NCBI GenBank assembly: GCA_001873365.1
Contig: MNYZ01000052.1
Coordinates: 1 to 58,388 of the forward strand
Length of the DNA stretch: 58,388 nucleotides
DNA from: Oscillatoriales cyanobacterium CG2_30_40_61
Lineage (GTDB): Bacteria > Cyanobacteriota > Cyanobacteriia > Cyanobacteriales > Microcoleaceae
Direction: 5' to 3'
A model generated the notes under the pieces. It had not been told where the DNA came from and searched no databases. It saw nothing but the letters and a program-made list of their open reading frames with translations. The position numbers and the translations under genes are program-made. Numbering within the stretch: position 1 is the stretch's first letter; each line of letters starts with the position of its first letter. Positions 1 to 8,988 of this stretch are shown piece after piece.

Positions 1-4
1 GCAA

Positions 5-136
5 ACTATTGCCTATTGCCTATTACCCATTACCCATTACCCATTACCCTGTTACTGAGCGAAGTCGAAGTATTACCCATTACCCATTACCCATTACCCA
101 TTACCCATTACCCATTACCTATTACCTATTACCTAT
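5..136. repeat. CATTACC heptamer array with an inserted 22-bp module
   Basis: Tandem copies of the 7-mer CATTACC (with CTATTAC/CTATTGC variants) fill this stretch. They are interrupted at 51-72 by a module reading GTTACTGAGCGAAGTCGAAG. The same module with the same flanks recurs inside another array at 36970-36991. The array runs up to the stop codon of the minus-strand gene that ends at 137. Such short tandemly repeated arrays are a known feature of filamentous cyanobacteria. No coding potential is seen. Confidence 0.9.
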
Positions 137-709
137 TTAATATCCTAAAGGTCTGTTTAATGTTGAATGGGGAATAGGATCTAATTTGATCACAGCAGTG
201 GGTTCTGGGGATGGGTGGGGACGGGGTTTAGCTGGTTCAACATAAATCATATCACCGGGTTGGGGAACCACAAGACCTGTGGCGGGACTATCGGCGGCGA
301 TCGCAATTTCATTTTTTAGGAGTTCTTGAGCCGTACGCAGTTGTTGTTCGGTGGCCCGCAATTTTTCTAATCGAGGATATTCCTGTGTCCAACTCGACTC
401 TCCATAAACCGTTAACCCATAAACTGTTAAAGTTGAACCGATAATCAAAGAGGTAACCACCGATGAAACCTTTTGTACCGCGATTATGGAAGTAAGCCAT
501 AAAGGTTGAGGTTGAGGTTTAGGAAGTGTTTTAACAACCGTTGATGTCGGTAGGGGATTAACCAAGGGTACAGTATTTGTCAAGGCGGCTTTCACCCGTT
601 TTTTCCGAGCCTGATCAAAGGGAACAACTTTACTTTGTATCGAAGGAAGATCAACGGGACTAGAAATTCTGCGTTGAGGAGAAGGTGTTGATTTGAACGC
701 AACAGTCAT
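137..709 (-). CDS. Single-pass membrane protein with periplasmic coiled coil, FtsL/FtsB-like
   Basis: The 190-aa protein has a basic, Pro/Ser-rich cytoplasmic N-terminus (about residues 1-70) and one hydrophobic helix around residues 78-102. A short heptad-like segment follows (YPRLEKLRATEQQLRTAQEL, about 112-131), then a Pro-rich tail. This is the topology of the small divisome proteins FtsL/FtsB, and cyanobacteria carry divergent proteins of this shape. The ATG is preceded by GGTAGG at suitable spacing. It is transcribed divergently from the GST-like gene, and its stop abuts a heptamer array. No catalytic motif is visible. The division role is an inference from topology only; a generic membrane-anchored coiled-coil protein is equally possible. 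Confidence 0.6.
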   Translation of the reverse strand: MTVAFKSTPSPQRRISSPVDLPSIQSKVVPFDQARKKRVKAALTNTVPLVNPLPTSTVVKTLPKPQPQPLWLTSIIAVQKVSSVVTSLIIGSTLTVYGLTVYGESSWTQEYPRLEKLRATEQQLRTAQELLKNEIAIAADSPATGLVVPQPGDMIYVEPAKPRPHPSPEPTAVIKLDPIPHSTLNRPLGY

Positions 710-918
710 AAAATTTACCTACCTTGACTTCAGCTTTCGGTGTGGGGGAATGGAAAGGCAATGTTTGATCTGGGGCTGGGGTGACTTGGAATCATCTCCC
801 ATACAAAAATCCCCTCCTTAATGATCAAACTAACTTAGTAACTATCTAATCACGAAAAAACCCTTAAATATTGTTAAATTTCAGTTTTGTATATTAAGTC
901 AATCCATTTTAGTTTTTT

Positions 919-1590
919 ATGCTCCTATTGCAGTTTAGTACGTCCCATTATTGTCGAAAAGCCCGTTTAGCATTGGGGTATAAAGGGATTTCTTATCAAG
1001 TGGAAAATCTCACCCCCGGACTTCATACCCTGAAACTCAAACCCCTAACCGGACTGACCACGGTTCCGGTTTTATTACCCCAAATAGCAGGTCAACCCCA
1101 GGCGATCGCCGACTCGACTCAAATTTTCCAGTATTTAGAAGATAATTATCCTGATCCCCCCTTGTTTTTTGTTGATCCCCACCTACAAACCCAAGCTGCA
1201 TTATTAGAAGATTGGTTAGATGAAAGTATTGGGACGGCGACGCGATTTGTTTATTATCAGTTTCGGTCTGGAGAGGGAAAACAAATTGATCCGTCCCTAT
1301 CGAGTTTATTGGTAATTCGGGTTGTGTGTTGGCAATATCAGATTAATACTGCTGCGGTTGAATTGGCTAAAACTCGCTTAAAAACAGCTTTTGACGTGTT
1401 GGAAGTCTGGAAAGAACGGCCCTATTTAGTGGGCGATCGCATCAGTATTGCGGATATGGCGGCGGCGGCTCTTTTGAGTCCTCTGGCCCTAATTCCTGAA
1501 TATCGCCAAGGTTATCCCTGGATATTCGACCGGATTGCCGAAATTCATGATCTTTGTGGTGAACCCTTACCGCCAGGATTGGGGGAGTAG
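919..1590 (+). CDS. Glutathione S-transferase family protein
   Basis: The 223-aa length is typical of cytosolic GSTs. The N-terminal thioredoxin-fold domain (about residues 1-80) starts with a beta strand followed by SHYCRKARLAL, the usual site of the catalytic Ser/Cys at the start of helix 1. TTVPVL supplies the cis-Pro, and ADSTQIFQYLE is the glutathione-binding Ser segment. The C-terminal all-helical domain (about 90-215) contains the YLVGDRISIADMAAAALL motif with the conserved Asp of the GST C-domain. The substrate cannot be told from sequence; roles in detoxification or peroxide reduction are usual for the family. No strong ribosome-binding site is seen. The TAG stop runs straight into the GC-rich repeat array at 1591, so the array may lie in the 3' UTR. 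Confidence 0.85.
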   Translation: MLLLQFSTSHYCRKARLALGYKGISYQVENLTPGLHTLKLKPLTGLTTVPVLLPQIAGQPQAIADSTQIFQYLEDNYPDPPLFFVDPHLQTQAALLEDWLDESIGTATRFVYYQFRSGEGKQIDPSLSSLLVIRVVCWQYQINTAAVELAKTRLKTAFDVLEVWKERPYLVGDRISIADMAAAALLSPLALIPEYRQGYPWIFDRIAEIHDLCGEPLPPGLGE

Positions 1591-1832
1591 GGAGGCACCG
1601 GGGAGTAGGGAGGCACCGGGGAGCACCGGGAGCACCGGGAGCACCGGGGAGCACCGGGGAGCACCGGGGAGCACCGGGGAGCACCGGGAGGCAGGGGGAG
1701 CACCGGGGAGCACCGGGGAGCACCGGGGAGCACCGGGGAGCACCGGGAGGCCAAGTTTTACCCATTACCCATTACCCATTACCCATTACCCATTACCCAT
1801 TACCCATTACCCATTCCCCATTCCCCATTCCC
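1591..1832. repeat. AGCACCGGG 9/10-mer array followed by CATTACC heptamer array
   Basis: From the GST stop codon to about 1752 the DNA consists of AGCACCGGG or GAGCACCGGG units with a few variants (GGAGGCAGG, GAGGCACCG). From about 1757 to 1832 it switches to CATTACC heptamers. The mix of 9- and 10-bp units breaks any reading frame, so the open frames across it on both strands are composition artefacts. Two unrelated unit types sit back to back, which suggests separate expansion events. Confidence 0.9.
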
Positions 1833-1844
1833 TAATAAATTAAG

Positions 1845-2027
1845 GCTCAAAATCAAGTAACATAATCCCAAATCTCGCTTATCGCGTAAGAGTAGGATTT
1901 TCCCGAAAATGCGGAGGGTGGGAAGCAAGAGGTTTGCTTGTCCGAAAACGGTCAAAATCTAGTAAATTGATACTACCCTTCCCATCCGTATGAGACCTGT
2001 TTTGTAATCGTAGAGCAGTAGAAATCC
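1845..2027 (+). promoter_or_regulatory. Structured 5' leader of glgB
   Basis: This gene-free leader can fold. TGGGAAG at 1919-1925 pairs with CTTCCCA at 1978-1984. The stem extends through CGGA (1912-1915) with TCCG (1985-1988) if GGG bulges out. Inside lie GCAAG/CTTG and CCGAAAACGG mini-hairpins. It does not match any riboswitch class I know. It could be a regulatory 5' UTR or a small RNA upstream of glgB; this is inference from pairing alone. Confidence 0.3.
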
Positions 2028-4346
2028 ATGACGACCATCGCAACTGATCAGATTGATAAGATTATTTGGAACCATCACCAAGATCCCTTTGAAGTGTTAG
2101 GTTCCCATCAAATTGAACACGAGGGTAAAACGGTATGGGTAGTAAGAGCGTACCTCCCTAATGCGGAGGCGGCATGGGTTCTGTTGCCCGAACAACGACA
2201 GGAATACCCCATGCAGTCCGTCCATAATCCCCATTTCTTCGAGTGCATTATTGATATTCCTGAACTCTCCAATTATCAACTACGACTCAAGGAAGGGGAA
2301 CATGAAAAGGTGGTTTATGACCCCTATGGCTTCCGTTCGGCCCAATTTACCGATGTGGATGTTCACCTGTTTGCGGAAGGAAACCACCACCGGATTTATG
2401 AAAAATTAGGTGCTCACCTAATGACTGTCAATGACGTAGCTGGGGTGTATTTTGCCGTTTGGGCTCCCAGTGCGCGGAACGTTTCCATTATTGGTAACTT
2501 CAACAATTGGGATGGACGCAAACACCAGATGCGGAAATTGGGCAATGGGGTTTGGGAACTGTTTATCCCGGGTTTGGGAGTGGGAGAACATTACAAATAT
2601 GAAATTAAAAACTGGGAAGGACATATCTACGAGAAAACCGATCCCTACGGGTTTTATCAAGAAGTTCGTCCTAAAACCGCTTCCATTGTTGCCAATTTAG
2701 ATGCCTACCAATGGCGTGACCAAGATTGGTTAGAAGAACGACGTCATAAAGATCCCCTGAAATCTCCGGTTTCGGTTTATGAATGCCATTTAGGGTCTTG
2801 GAACCGTGCTCCTTTTGATCAACCCCATGTTCTACCAGATGGCACCGTTGAACCTGCCGTACAAGCCTGTGAGCTCGATCCGGGTGGTCGTTTTCTAACC
2901 TATCGGGAACTCGCGGATCAGTTAATTCCCTATGTTAAGGAATTAGGTTTTACCCATATTGAATTATTACCGATCGCTGAACATCCTTTTGATGGATCTT
3001 GGGGATATCAAGTCACCGGATATTATGCCCCTACCTCCCGGTTTGGCAGTCCTGAAGATTTCATGTATTTTGTCGATCAGTGCCATTTGAACGGCATTGG
3101 GGTGATTGTGGACTGGGTTCCGGGGCATTTTCCTAAAGACGGACATGGTTTACCCTTCTTTGATGGCACTCACCTCTATGAACACGCCGACCCCCGCAAG
3201 GGCGAACACAAGGAATGGGGTACTTTAGTTTTTAATTATGGTCGCAACGAAGTCCGAAATTTCTTGGTGGCTAATGCCCTATTTTGGTACGACAAGTATC
3301 ATATCGATGGAATTCGGGTGGATGCGGTCGCCTCGATGCTGTATCTCAACTATTTACGTCCCGATGGCGAATGGGTAGCTAATGAATACGGCGGTTGTGA
3401 GCATATTGAAGCGGCGGATTTCCTGCGTCAAACTAATCATGTTCTATTTAGTTATTATCCGGGGACTTTATCGATTGCGGAGGAATCTACCTCCTGGCCG
3501 ATGGTGTCCTGGCCGACCTATGTGGGGGGGTTAGGGTTTAACCTGAAATGGAACATGGGATGGATGCACGATATGTTGGATTATTTCAGCATGGACCCTT
3601 GGTTCCGTCAGTTCCATCAAAATAACGTTACTTTTAGTATTTGGTATCACCACAGCGAGAACTTTATGTTGGCGCTCTCCCATGATGAGGTGGTGCATTG
3701 TAAGAGCAATATTACTAACAAAATGCCGGGGGATGATTGGCAAAAATTTGCTAATGTCCGGTGTTTGTTTACCTATATGTTTACTCACCCGGGTAAGAAA
3801 ACTTTGTTCATGGGAATGGAGTTTGGTCAGCGTCAAGAGTGGAATGCTTGGGGAACTTTGGAATGGGAATTGATGCAATATCCCGCCCACCAAGGGATTA
3901 AACGGTTATTCCAATCTTTGAATGAATTGTATCGCAGTGAACCGGCGTTATATGAACAGGATTTTGCCGAAGCCGGGTTCCAATGGATTGATTGTACGGA
4001 TACTCGCCACAGTGTAGTGTCGTTTATTCGACGGGCTAAAGATCCAGAGGAATTTGTGGTGGTGGTCTGTAATTTTACGCCCCAACCCCATAGTCATTAT
4101 CGCGTTGGTGTTCCTGAATTGGGATTCTATACCGAATTATTTAATAGTGATTCCGGTGAATTTGGGGGCAGTAATATGGGGAATTTAGGTGGTAAATGGA
4201 CGGATGAATGGTGGTTCCATAATTATCCCCATTCCTTGGATTTATGTTTACCTCCGTTGGGAGTTTTGGTGCTCAAATTAGACCGACTGAAAACGGAAAC
4301 CGCCCTACAAGCAGCGGCGGTGGAAGTTCCCGTTTTAGAGGCTTAG
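2028..4346 (+). CDS. glgB: 1,4-alpha-glucan branching enzyme (GlgB, GH13)
   Basis: The enzyme makes alpha-1,6 branches in glycogen by cutting and transferring alpha-1,4 glucan segments in the cytoplasm. The 772-aa protein has the full GlgB layout. There is an N-terminal N1 module (about 1-115) and a CBM48 module (about 125-220, [20 protein letters not shown]). The GH13 TIM barrel follows (about 270-650), and a C-terminal beta domain ends the protein. Barrel signatures are visible: [22 protein letters not shown] (nucleophile Asp), the [10 protein letters not shown] acid/base Glu, and [10 protein letters not shown] with the transition-state Asp. The ATG lies after a long leader with no strong ribosome-binding site. 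A HIP1-containing inverted repeat follows the stop. It stands alone rather than in a glg operon. Confidence 0.97.
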   Translation: MTTIATDQIDKIIWNHHQDPFEVLGSHQIEHEGKTVWVVRAYLPNAEAAWVLLPEQRQEYPMQSVHNPHFFECIIDIPELSNYQLRLKEGEHEKVVYDPYGFRSAQFTDVDVHLFAEGNHHRIYEKLGAHLMTVNDVAGVYFAVWAPSARNVSIIGNFNNWDGRKHQMRKLGNGVWELFIPGLGVGEHYKYEIKNWEGHIYEKTDPYGFYQEVRPKTASIVANLDAYQWRDQDWLEERRHKDPLKSPVSVYECHLGSWNRAPFDQPHVLPDGTVEPAVQACELDPGGRFLTYRELADQLIPYVKELGFTHIELLPIAEHPFDGSWGYQVTGYYAPTSRFGSPEDFMYFVDQCHLNGIGVIVDWVPGHFPKDGHGLPFFDGTHLYEHADPRKGEHKEWGTLVFNYGRNEVRNFLVANALFWYDKYHIDGIRVDAVASMLYLNYLRPDGEWVANEYGGCEHIEAADFLRQTNHVLFSYYPGTLSIAEESTSWPMVSWPTYVGGLGFNLKWNMGWMHDMLDYFSMDPWFRQFHQNNVTFSIWYHHSENFMLALSHDEVVHCKSNITNKMPGDDWQKFANVRCLFTYMFTHPGKKTLFMGMEFGQRQEWNAWGTLEWELMQYPAHQGIKRLFQSLNELYRSEPALYEQDFAEAGFQWIDCTDTRHSVVSFIRRAKDPEEFVVVVCNFTPQPHSHYRVGVPELGFYTELFNSDSGEFGGSNMGNLGGKWTDEWWFHNYPHSLDLCLPPLGVLVLKLDRLKTETALQAAAVEVPVLEA

Positions 4347-4373
4347 TTAGCTTGAAGTGAAATCATGAGGAAC

Positions 4374-4407
4374 AGCGATCGCTATTTTTTAAAAAGTGGC
4401 GATCGCT
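4374..4407 (+). terminator. HIP1-paired inverted repeat after glgB
   Basis: Two copies of the HIP1 core, AGCGATCGCT at 4374 and GCGATCGCT ending at 4407, face each other across an A/T-rich loop. They form a stable stem about 30 bases after the glgB stop, so the site is a plausible terminator. An almost identical arrangement follows glyA. Confidence 0.5.
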
Positions 4408-4572
4408 TTCGTATTTTATGTTAGAAAAAAGTAGCCAATAATTTTACATGAAATCCTTTAATACTTGCTACAAATACTTAATCAGGTGACTATTCTCTGT
4501 TCCCAGATCCGGCGTTCCCTGTTCCCTGTTCCCTCCCTATCTTTAACACTAATTTCAGGATTTCATATTACA

Positions 4573-5496
4573 ATGTCAATTCATTCAACTTCAGGACGAT
4601 GGCGCTTAGGGTTAGGGTTAGCCCTATTAACAACATTTTTATGGGGAATTCTACCCTTAGCATTAGCTATTATTTTACAAGGTTTAGACGTTTATACTGT
4701 AACTTGGTATCGATTTTTAATTGCCTTTGTATTGTTAGGCGGATATTTAGTCAGTAGTCAACACCTTCCCAACTCGGAAAAAGTTAAGTTAATTCCCTGG
4801 CATTTATTGGGAATTGCCACAATATTTTTAGCAGGTAATTACGTTCTATTTTTACAGGGTTTAGCCTTAACTTCTCCTACCAATGCTGAAGTTTTAATTC
4901 AACTGTCTCCAGTATTAATGGGGTTAGGGGCATTAGTAATTTTTAAAGAACATTATACCCGCTTACAATGGTCAGGGTTAGGGGTTCTTACCTTGGGATT
5001 TAGTTTGTTTTTTAATGAACAATTAAAAGTGCTAGTTACCGCTTCAAATCAATATTTATGGGGAAGTTTTTTGCTAGGACTAGGAGCTATATCCTGGGCA
5101 ATTTATGCCTTAGCTCAAAAACAACTACTACAGTCTCTTTCCTCCTCTCAAGTTATGGCATTTATTTATGGAAGCTGCACAATTTTATATTTACCCGTCG
5201 CCACGCCTACCGCAATTTTTAGCCTCACCCCGTTTCAGCTATTAATTTTACTTTTTTGTGGACTCAATACCTTAATTGCCTATGGTTGTTTTGCCGAATC
5301 TTTAGAACATTGGGAAGCCTCGCGGGTAAGTGCTGTTTTAGCCTTAGCTCCGATTATTACCCTAATTTCTGTTGATAGTATTGCGGTATTATTTCCCCAT
5401 TTAATTGAACCGGAAAATTTAACTATTTTGGCTGTGATAGGAGCGATAATTGTCGTAGCAGGTTCGATGATGATTGCATTAGGAAAAAAAACCTAG
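4573..5496 (+). CDS. EamA/DMT-superfamily transporter (10 TM)
   Basis: The protein is a polytopic inner-membrane carrier of the drug/metabolite transporter superfamily, with two EamA halves (about residues 10-145 and 160-300) and about ten hydrophobic helices. Family marks include the N-terminal TTFLWGILPLALAIIL helix, the TSPTNAEVLIQLSPVLMGL stretch after TM4, and the second-half ISWAIYALAQKQLL. The frame stays open upstream to 4465, but that part runs through a GTTCCCT repeat. The ATG at 4573 (MSIHSTSGRW) directly precedes the first helix and gives a normal 307-aa length, so I use it. The substrate is unknown; amino acid, nucleotide-sugar or metabolite export are all seen in the family. Confidence 0.85.
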   Translation: MSIHSTSGRWRLGLGLALLTTFLWGILPLALAIILQGLDVYTVTWYRFLIAFVLLGGYLVSSQHLPNSEKVKLIPWHLLGIATIFLAGNYVLFLQGLALTSPTNAEVLIQLSPVLMGLGALVIFKEHYTRLQWSGLGVLTLGFSLFFNEQLKVLVTASNQYLWGSFLLGLGAISWAIYALAQKQLLQSLSSSQVMAFIYGSCTILYLPVATPTAIFSLTPFQLLILLFCGLNTLIAYGCFAESLEHWEASRVSAVLALAPIITLISVDSIAVLFPHLIEPENLTILAVIGAIIVVAGSMMIALGKKT

Positions 5497-5608
5497 AGTC
5501 AAGCAAATATAACGCACTAGGGAACAGGGAACAGGCAACAGGCAACAGATAGAATTAAATATTATTAATCACTAATATAATTAATTCTCATTAATTAATA
5601 TAAAATTT

Positions 5609-5652
5609 TTAAACCGGGTTGGGTGAATTTTTTCCCCCACCAAACCCGGTTT
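5609..5652. terminator. Bidirectional terminator hairpin between convergent genes
   Basis: TAAACCGGGTTGGGTG pairs almost perfectly (one mismatch in 16) with CACCAAACCCGGTTTA across a short T/C-rich loop, between the converging transporter and msrB genes. The AAACCGGGTT core also forms the internal stem of the MITE family in this window, so the hairpin may be a derived MITE fragment. Confidence 0.6.
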
Positions 5653-5663
5653 ATATTTCAGAA

Positions 5664-6065
5664 TTAACCTTCTGATTTCTCGAAATTTAAAGCCGCAGAA
5701 TTCATGCAATAGCGTTGTCCTGTGGGTTTGGGGCCATCATCAAAAACATGACCTAAATGGGCATCACAGGCCGCACAAAGAACTTCAGTTCGACGCATGA
5801 AGAAACTGACATCACTTTTGCAACTAATATTATCTTCTTTGATAGGTTTCCAAAAACTCGGCCATCCGGTTCCCGAATCAAATTTTGTCTCAGAAGTAAA
5901 TAACTCCGTGCCACAACAAACGCATTTATAAATCCCTTTTTCTTTATTATTATGGTATTTTCCTGTAAATGCGCGTTCCGTGCCTTTTTTCCGAGTGACC
6001 CGAAATTCTTCATCACTAAGTTGTTGTTTCCATTCGGCATCAGTTTTCTTGATTTTATCTACCAT
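5664..6065 (-). CDS. msrB: Peptide-methionine (R)-S-oxide reductase MsrB
   Basis: The enzyme repairs methionine-R-sulfoxide in oxidised proteins. The 133-aa, single-domain length is normal. Two zinc-binding CxxC pairs are present (CVCC, about residue 48-51, and CAAC, about 97-100). The signatures [11 protein letters not shown] and [21 protein letters not shown] carry the catalytic Cys in RYC. A possible resolving Cys lies in NISCKSD. The ATG start gives the usual N-terminus and no signal peptide is seen, so it is probably cytosolic. It faces the transporter convergently across a hairpin. It is not fused or adjacent to msrA here. Confidence 0.95.
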   Translation of the reverse strand: MVDKIKKTDAEWKQQLSDEEFRVTRKKGTERAFTGKYHNNKEKGIYKCVCCGTELFTSETKFDSGTGWPSFWKPIKEDNISCKSDVSFFMRRTEVLCAACDAHLGHVFDDGPKPTGQRYCMNSAALNFEKSEG

Positions 6066-6088
6066 AAGACCTCTACTAAAGTAAACTG

Positions 6089-6149
6089 TTCTGGTGTTCT
6101 GGTGTTCCCTATTCCCCGTTCCCTGTTCCGGTGTTCCCTATTCCCTACT
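6089..6149. repeat. GTTCCCT / GTTCCGGT repeat array
   Basis: Imperfect 7-8-bp units (GTTCTGGT, GTTCCCT, GTTCCGGT, TATTCCC) fill the gap between msrB and the next minus-strand gene. The array ends two bases before that gene's stop codon at 6151. Confidence 0.8.
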
Positions 6150-6150
6150 A

Positions 6151-6609
6151 TTAGTTACGAGTTAGCCATTTTTGTGCATTTAAACGCTGAACTACTCCAA
6201 ACACTAATAAATCAAGATTAATTTTTCGTTCATCCCCTAAAAATGGCTCAATTGTAGAGGGTTTAATTCCATTTAAAGCACAGGTAAATAACTTTAAAGA
6301 ACCAATATCTTCATTGGGAAAATAAACATTAAACTGCCGTTTTCCCTGTTGCCATTGACCCACAACTTGCCAACAATCTTGACTAACTCCTAGGCTAGAA
6401 GGCAATTTTTCTTTAGCAAATTTGAGGTCTAAATCCTCAACACCTTGACTATTTAATGCTTGTTGTAAGGCGGGAATATAGTCTTGTTGGATAAACTCAC
6501 CGAAAGGTTTATCTTCTAATGCTGGGGCTTTGGCTTTCTTGTCAGCCGGTTTTTTTCCCTCTGTTTCTGGGGTGGTGGCTTCAGCGTTGGGTTTTGTTTC
6601 TTCAGACAT
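6151..6609 (-). CDS. Cyanobacterial DUF2996-like protein
   Basis: The 152-aa soluble protein has a low-complexity Lys/Glu/Ala/Pro N-terminus (about residues 1-35). A compact domain follows with DKPFGEFIQQDYIPALQQAL, KEKLPSSLGVSQDCWQVVGQW and QFNVYFPNEDIGSLKLFTCA. This pattern is what I associate with the cyanobacterium-restricted DUF2996 family, which has no known function. An AGGA ribosome-binding site precedes the ATG. No signal peptide or membrane helix is present. The family name is from memory and moderately certain. Confidence 0.65.
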   Translation of the reverse strand: MSEETKPNAEATTPETEGKKPADKKAKAPALEDKPFGEFIQQDYIPALQQALNSQGVEDLDLKFAKEKLPSSLGVSQDCWQVVGQWQQGKRQFNVYFPNEDIGSLKLFTCALNGIKPSTIEPFLGDERKINLDLLVFGVVQRLNAQKWLTRN

Positions 6610-6745
6610 AGAGAATTCCTGAGTTTAATTTCAACAACAATTTACCAGAATATTGCAGCTATTTTAACGGATTATTTATTTTTGTGCAGGGGTGGGAAAC
6701 TAATTGGTTTCAAATTCATCCCCAAACCCCTGCTTTTACCCTCAG

Positions 6746-6831
6746 TTTTGATCCCCCTAAATCCCCCTTCCCAAGGGGGACTTTGACAGTCTGGTTCCCC
6801 CTTTTTTTAAGGGGGTCAGGGGGGATCAAAA
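6746..6831. repeat. Dispersed palindromic repeat, GGGGGATC family
   Basis: TTTTGATCCCCC (6746-6757) pairs with GGGGGATCAAAA (6820-6831). Internal stems CCCCCTT/AAGGGGG occur on each side. The two half-sites give an 86-bp cloverleaf-like palindrome between two minus-strand genes. A shorter copy with the same right end lies in frame inside the 5-oxoprolinase gene at about 42849-42882. Confidence 0.8.
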
Positions 6832-6866
6832 TAAGGCAGGGAAAACCCTACCCCTGATTTTTTTCG

Positions 6867-7760
6867 TTAAATTTCGGCGGAGGCTCGTTCAATTAAACGA
6901 CGGGCTAAGGTTTGAGTTCCGGTATGGGTATAATAGTTAGTAGTCATGTCCAAAAAGGCGGCGACATAATCTAACTTATCATTGGTAATATCGACAAACC
7001 CTTGCAGATTTTTAATAACTTTTTCCGGGGTTAATTCATGTTGAGAAACAAAATCTCCCATCCAACCCTTAACGGAACCAAAACTTTCTTGCACAAACTG
7101 TAATTTTCCTTCGGAATTTTTCCCGGGAATCACATCATTAATCCGTTTAAAGCCTTCATTTTGTTCTAATTCCTTCGTGGTTAAGTTTTCAATAGTTGAT
7201 AACGCCGAACTAATAAAATCTGGCCCTAAAGGAATTAAACCATCTAAACAAACTAAGGCGGTCATCCGCATTAAAGATTCTCCGCCATAGTCTCCTAAGG
7301 CGGCTAAAAAGTCCCCAATACTATCACCAGGGATGCCATTAATTAAACAAAATCCGACTAATTCCGTGACTAATTTTAGGGATAAATCAATCGCTTGAGC
7401 TTTATTAGCTTTGGGAGTTAATTGATTTAAGAAGCCTAAAAAGCTGATATTTTCTCCAATTTTATTAGCTAAAGCGGCGGTTCCTAAAGCGGTTCCTGCA
7501 CTATCAATAGTTTGATATAACCACAACGCCCGTTGATAGCCTTCATTTTTATCATTATACAGCCATAACGCCCGTTCACTGACCTGTTGAATATAGGCGG
7601 GGTCATCTTCTCCAGTAATAGTTTTAACTGTATTTTCAAACCCGACTAAATTATTCCATTGACCCGGAATTACAAAATCCAATCCGCGTAACACCATAAT
7701 AGTAATGCCACCGGTCGGCAGTTCATCCACTAATTGAGTGATAGATTTACTCACAGTCAT
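6867..7760 (-). CDS. Conserved helical protein of unknown function
   Basis: The 297-aa protein has no signal peptide and no clear membrane helix. It is rich in amphipathic helices, for example RALWLYQTIDSAGTALGTAA and AIDLSLKLVTELVGFCLING. It has Gly-rich turns (GDSIGDFLAALGDYGGESL) and ends TLARRLIERASAEI. The segment RALWLY occurs twice, 14 residues apart, hinting at a short internal repeat. I do not recognise the family. An AGGAGA ribosome-binding site sits right before the ATG. The next gene upstream on this strand is a lipoprotein 42 bases away, so the two may be co-transcribed. Confidence 0.7.
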   Translation of the reverse strand: MTVSKSITQLVDELPTGGITIMVLRGLDFVIPGQWNNLVGFENTVKTITGEDDPAYIQQVSERALWLYNDKNEGYQRALWLYQTIDSAGTALGTAALANKIGENISFLGFLNQLTPKANKAQAIDLSLKLVTELVGFCLINGIPGDSIGDFLAALGDYGGESLMRMTALVCLDGLIPLGPDFISSALSTIENLTTKELEQNEGFKRINDVIPGKNSEGKLQFVQESFGSVKGWMGDFVSQHELTPEKVIKNLQGFVDITNDKLDYVAAFLDMTTNYYTHTGTQTLARRLIERASAEI

Positions 7761-7802
7761 TCTCCTAAAATAGTACAGTTATTGTTACTAAAAATCCTAA
7801 TA

Positions 7803-8309
7803 TTATTTGACTCGGGATAACCCACTCAAATTGAATTTCCCCAGCCAGGCTTCTCGGTCATTGGCGGTAAAAGATTCTGCTCGAGATTGGACTTTAACTT
7901 GATGACGATTTGCCACTAAAATAGCCGTAGTATTTTTCCCTTGAGTAACGGCCGGATATCCACTAATAGTTTGACTACTTTGTTGATATTTCGTGGCTGC
8001 ACTGGCATTATTAGCCAGGTCATTAATCGAAAGCATGGCTACATTTTCCCCTCCTTGATTCAATTTGGCTTCAGCAAAACCGGTTTTTTCCTGAGCAAAA
8101 ACGACTTGATAACCGTCTTGGCTTTTAGGGAAAAATTTATTAAATTGACTGCCAGCAACAGGTTTTTGGGCAACGGTCGTTTGGGCAGAATTATTAGTAG
8201 ATTGATTCTGCGATGGCGGTGCAGAATTTGTTGACCCGCAAGCGGATATCAATAACGAAACTGCCAGGGTTAAGGCGATTAAATTCTTAGGTAATTGTTT
8301 AAAATTCAT
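7803..8309 (-). CDS. Putative lipoprotein
   Basis: The 168-aa product begins with a lipoprotein signal, a basic start then NLIALTLAVSLLISACGS, with lipobox LISAC and Cys about residue 24. A Ser/Asn/Gln linker follows (about 25-50). The C-terminal globular part has KFFPKSQDGYQVVFAQEKTG and TTAILVANRHQVKVQSRAES. It is probably anchored to the outer leaflet of the inner membrane or to the outer membrane. No enzyme motif is seen and the function is unknown. It lies between two other unknown minus-strand genes. Confidence 0.75.
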   Translation of the reverse strand: MNFKQLPKNLIALTLAVSLLISACGSTNSAPPSQNQSTNNSAQTTVAQKPVAGSQFNKFFPKSQDGYQVVFAQEKTGFAEAKLNQGGENVAMLSINDLANNASAATKYQQSSQTISGYPAVTQGKNTTAILVANRHQVKVQSRAESFTANDREAWLGKFNLSGLSRVK

Positions 8310-8429
8310 GCTTTATGCAAAAAAAGGTAAAAATCACCAGGGGACTTCTGTGATTGTTAGGGAAAATAACCCTGATTTCCCCCAGTATAATCTTTTTATC
8401 GGAGGGAAGAAGCCTAAACATCTACAAGA

Positions 8430-8840
8430 TTACTGTATCAAAGACTGAAGATATTTATACCATCGGACGGCGAGGGAAATTTCAGTAAAGGGAATCTGGG
8501 CAATTTTAGCAGTATCGGTGAATCTAAATTCTAACGCGATCACTTTTCCTTTTTCCGGCGGATGATTGGGGTCAATGGCTTGACTATCCACCCATAGCCC
8601 CAAGGACTCCACCTGTTTAAGAGAAAAGGTTTCTAAATTGACTGGCCCTTTGCGGGTGGGTTTTCCCCAGGTTAGGTCGGTTTCCTTTAACCCCAAAACC
8701 GCATAAATATCATATTTAGCCTTATCAAAATTGGTAGCCCAGGCTTGATAGGCCTCCAATTTTTGGTATTCATTCCAACCCGACCAGGCCAGACCGATAA
8801 ACACCGCCAGCAGGGGAAGCCATAATAAACCACGTTCCAT
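8430..8840 (-). CDS. Small membrane-anchored protein, unknown
   Basis: The reading frame is open to 8879. The ATG at 8840 gives MERGLLWLPLLAVFIGLAWSGW, an N-terminal membrane anchor, and it follows an AGAGGA ribosome-binding site, so I place the start there (136 aa). The rest is a soluble domain with TWGKPTRKGPVNLETFSLKQ and VIALEFRFTDTAKIAQIPF, the latter strand-like. The function is unknown. It is divergent from the subtilase gene. Confidence 0.65.
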   Translation of the reverse strand: MERGLLWLPLLAVFIGLAWSGWNEYQKLEAYQAWATNFDKAKYDIYAVLGLKETDLTWGKPTRKGPVNLETFSLKQVESLGLWVDSQAIDPNHPPEKGKVIALEFRFTDTAKIAQIPFTEISLAVRWYKYLQSLIQ

Positions 8841-8988
8841 TGTAATTTTTCCTCTGTGAAAGTTATTATCTATGATCATCTATTTGGAGGATGATATATA
8901 GAATAAGAATAAGATATATGTTCAGACCCAAGAAACCCGGTTTCTGGAAACCTACCGACCTCTCATCAACCTTAACCGTTGAAAAACG

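Noticed and set aside
5-136. Possible CRISPR array
   Set aside because: The units are only 7 bp and lack unique spacers; no cas genes are present.
1442-1843. Open frames of 107, 102 and 69 codons on both strands across the GC-rich array
   Set aside because: They are products of AGCACCGGG repeats that happen to lack stops; they overlap the GST end or the array and show only Ala/Pro/Gly/Ser repeats.
4465-4572. Early start for the EamA transporter
   Set aside because: The extra 36 residues are encoded by a GTTCCCT repeat and have no ribosome-binding site; ATG 4573 fits the family.
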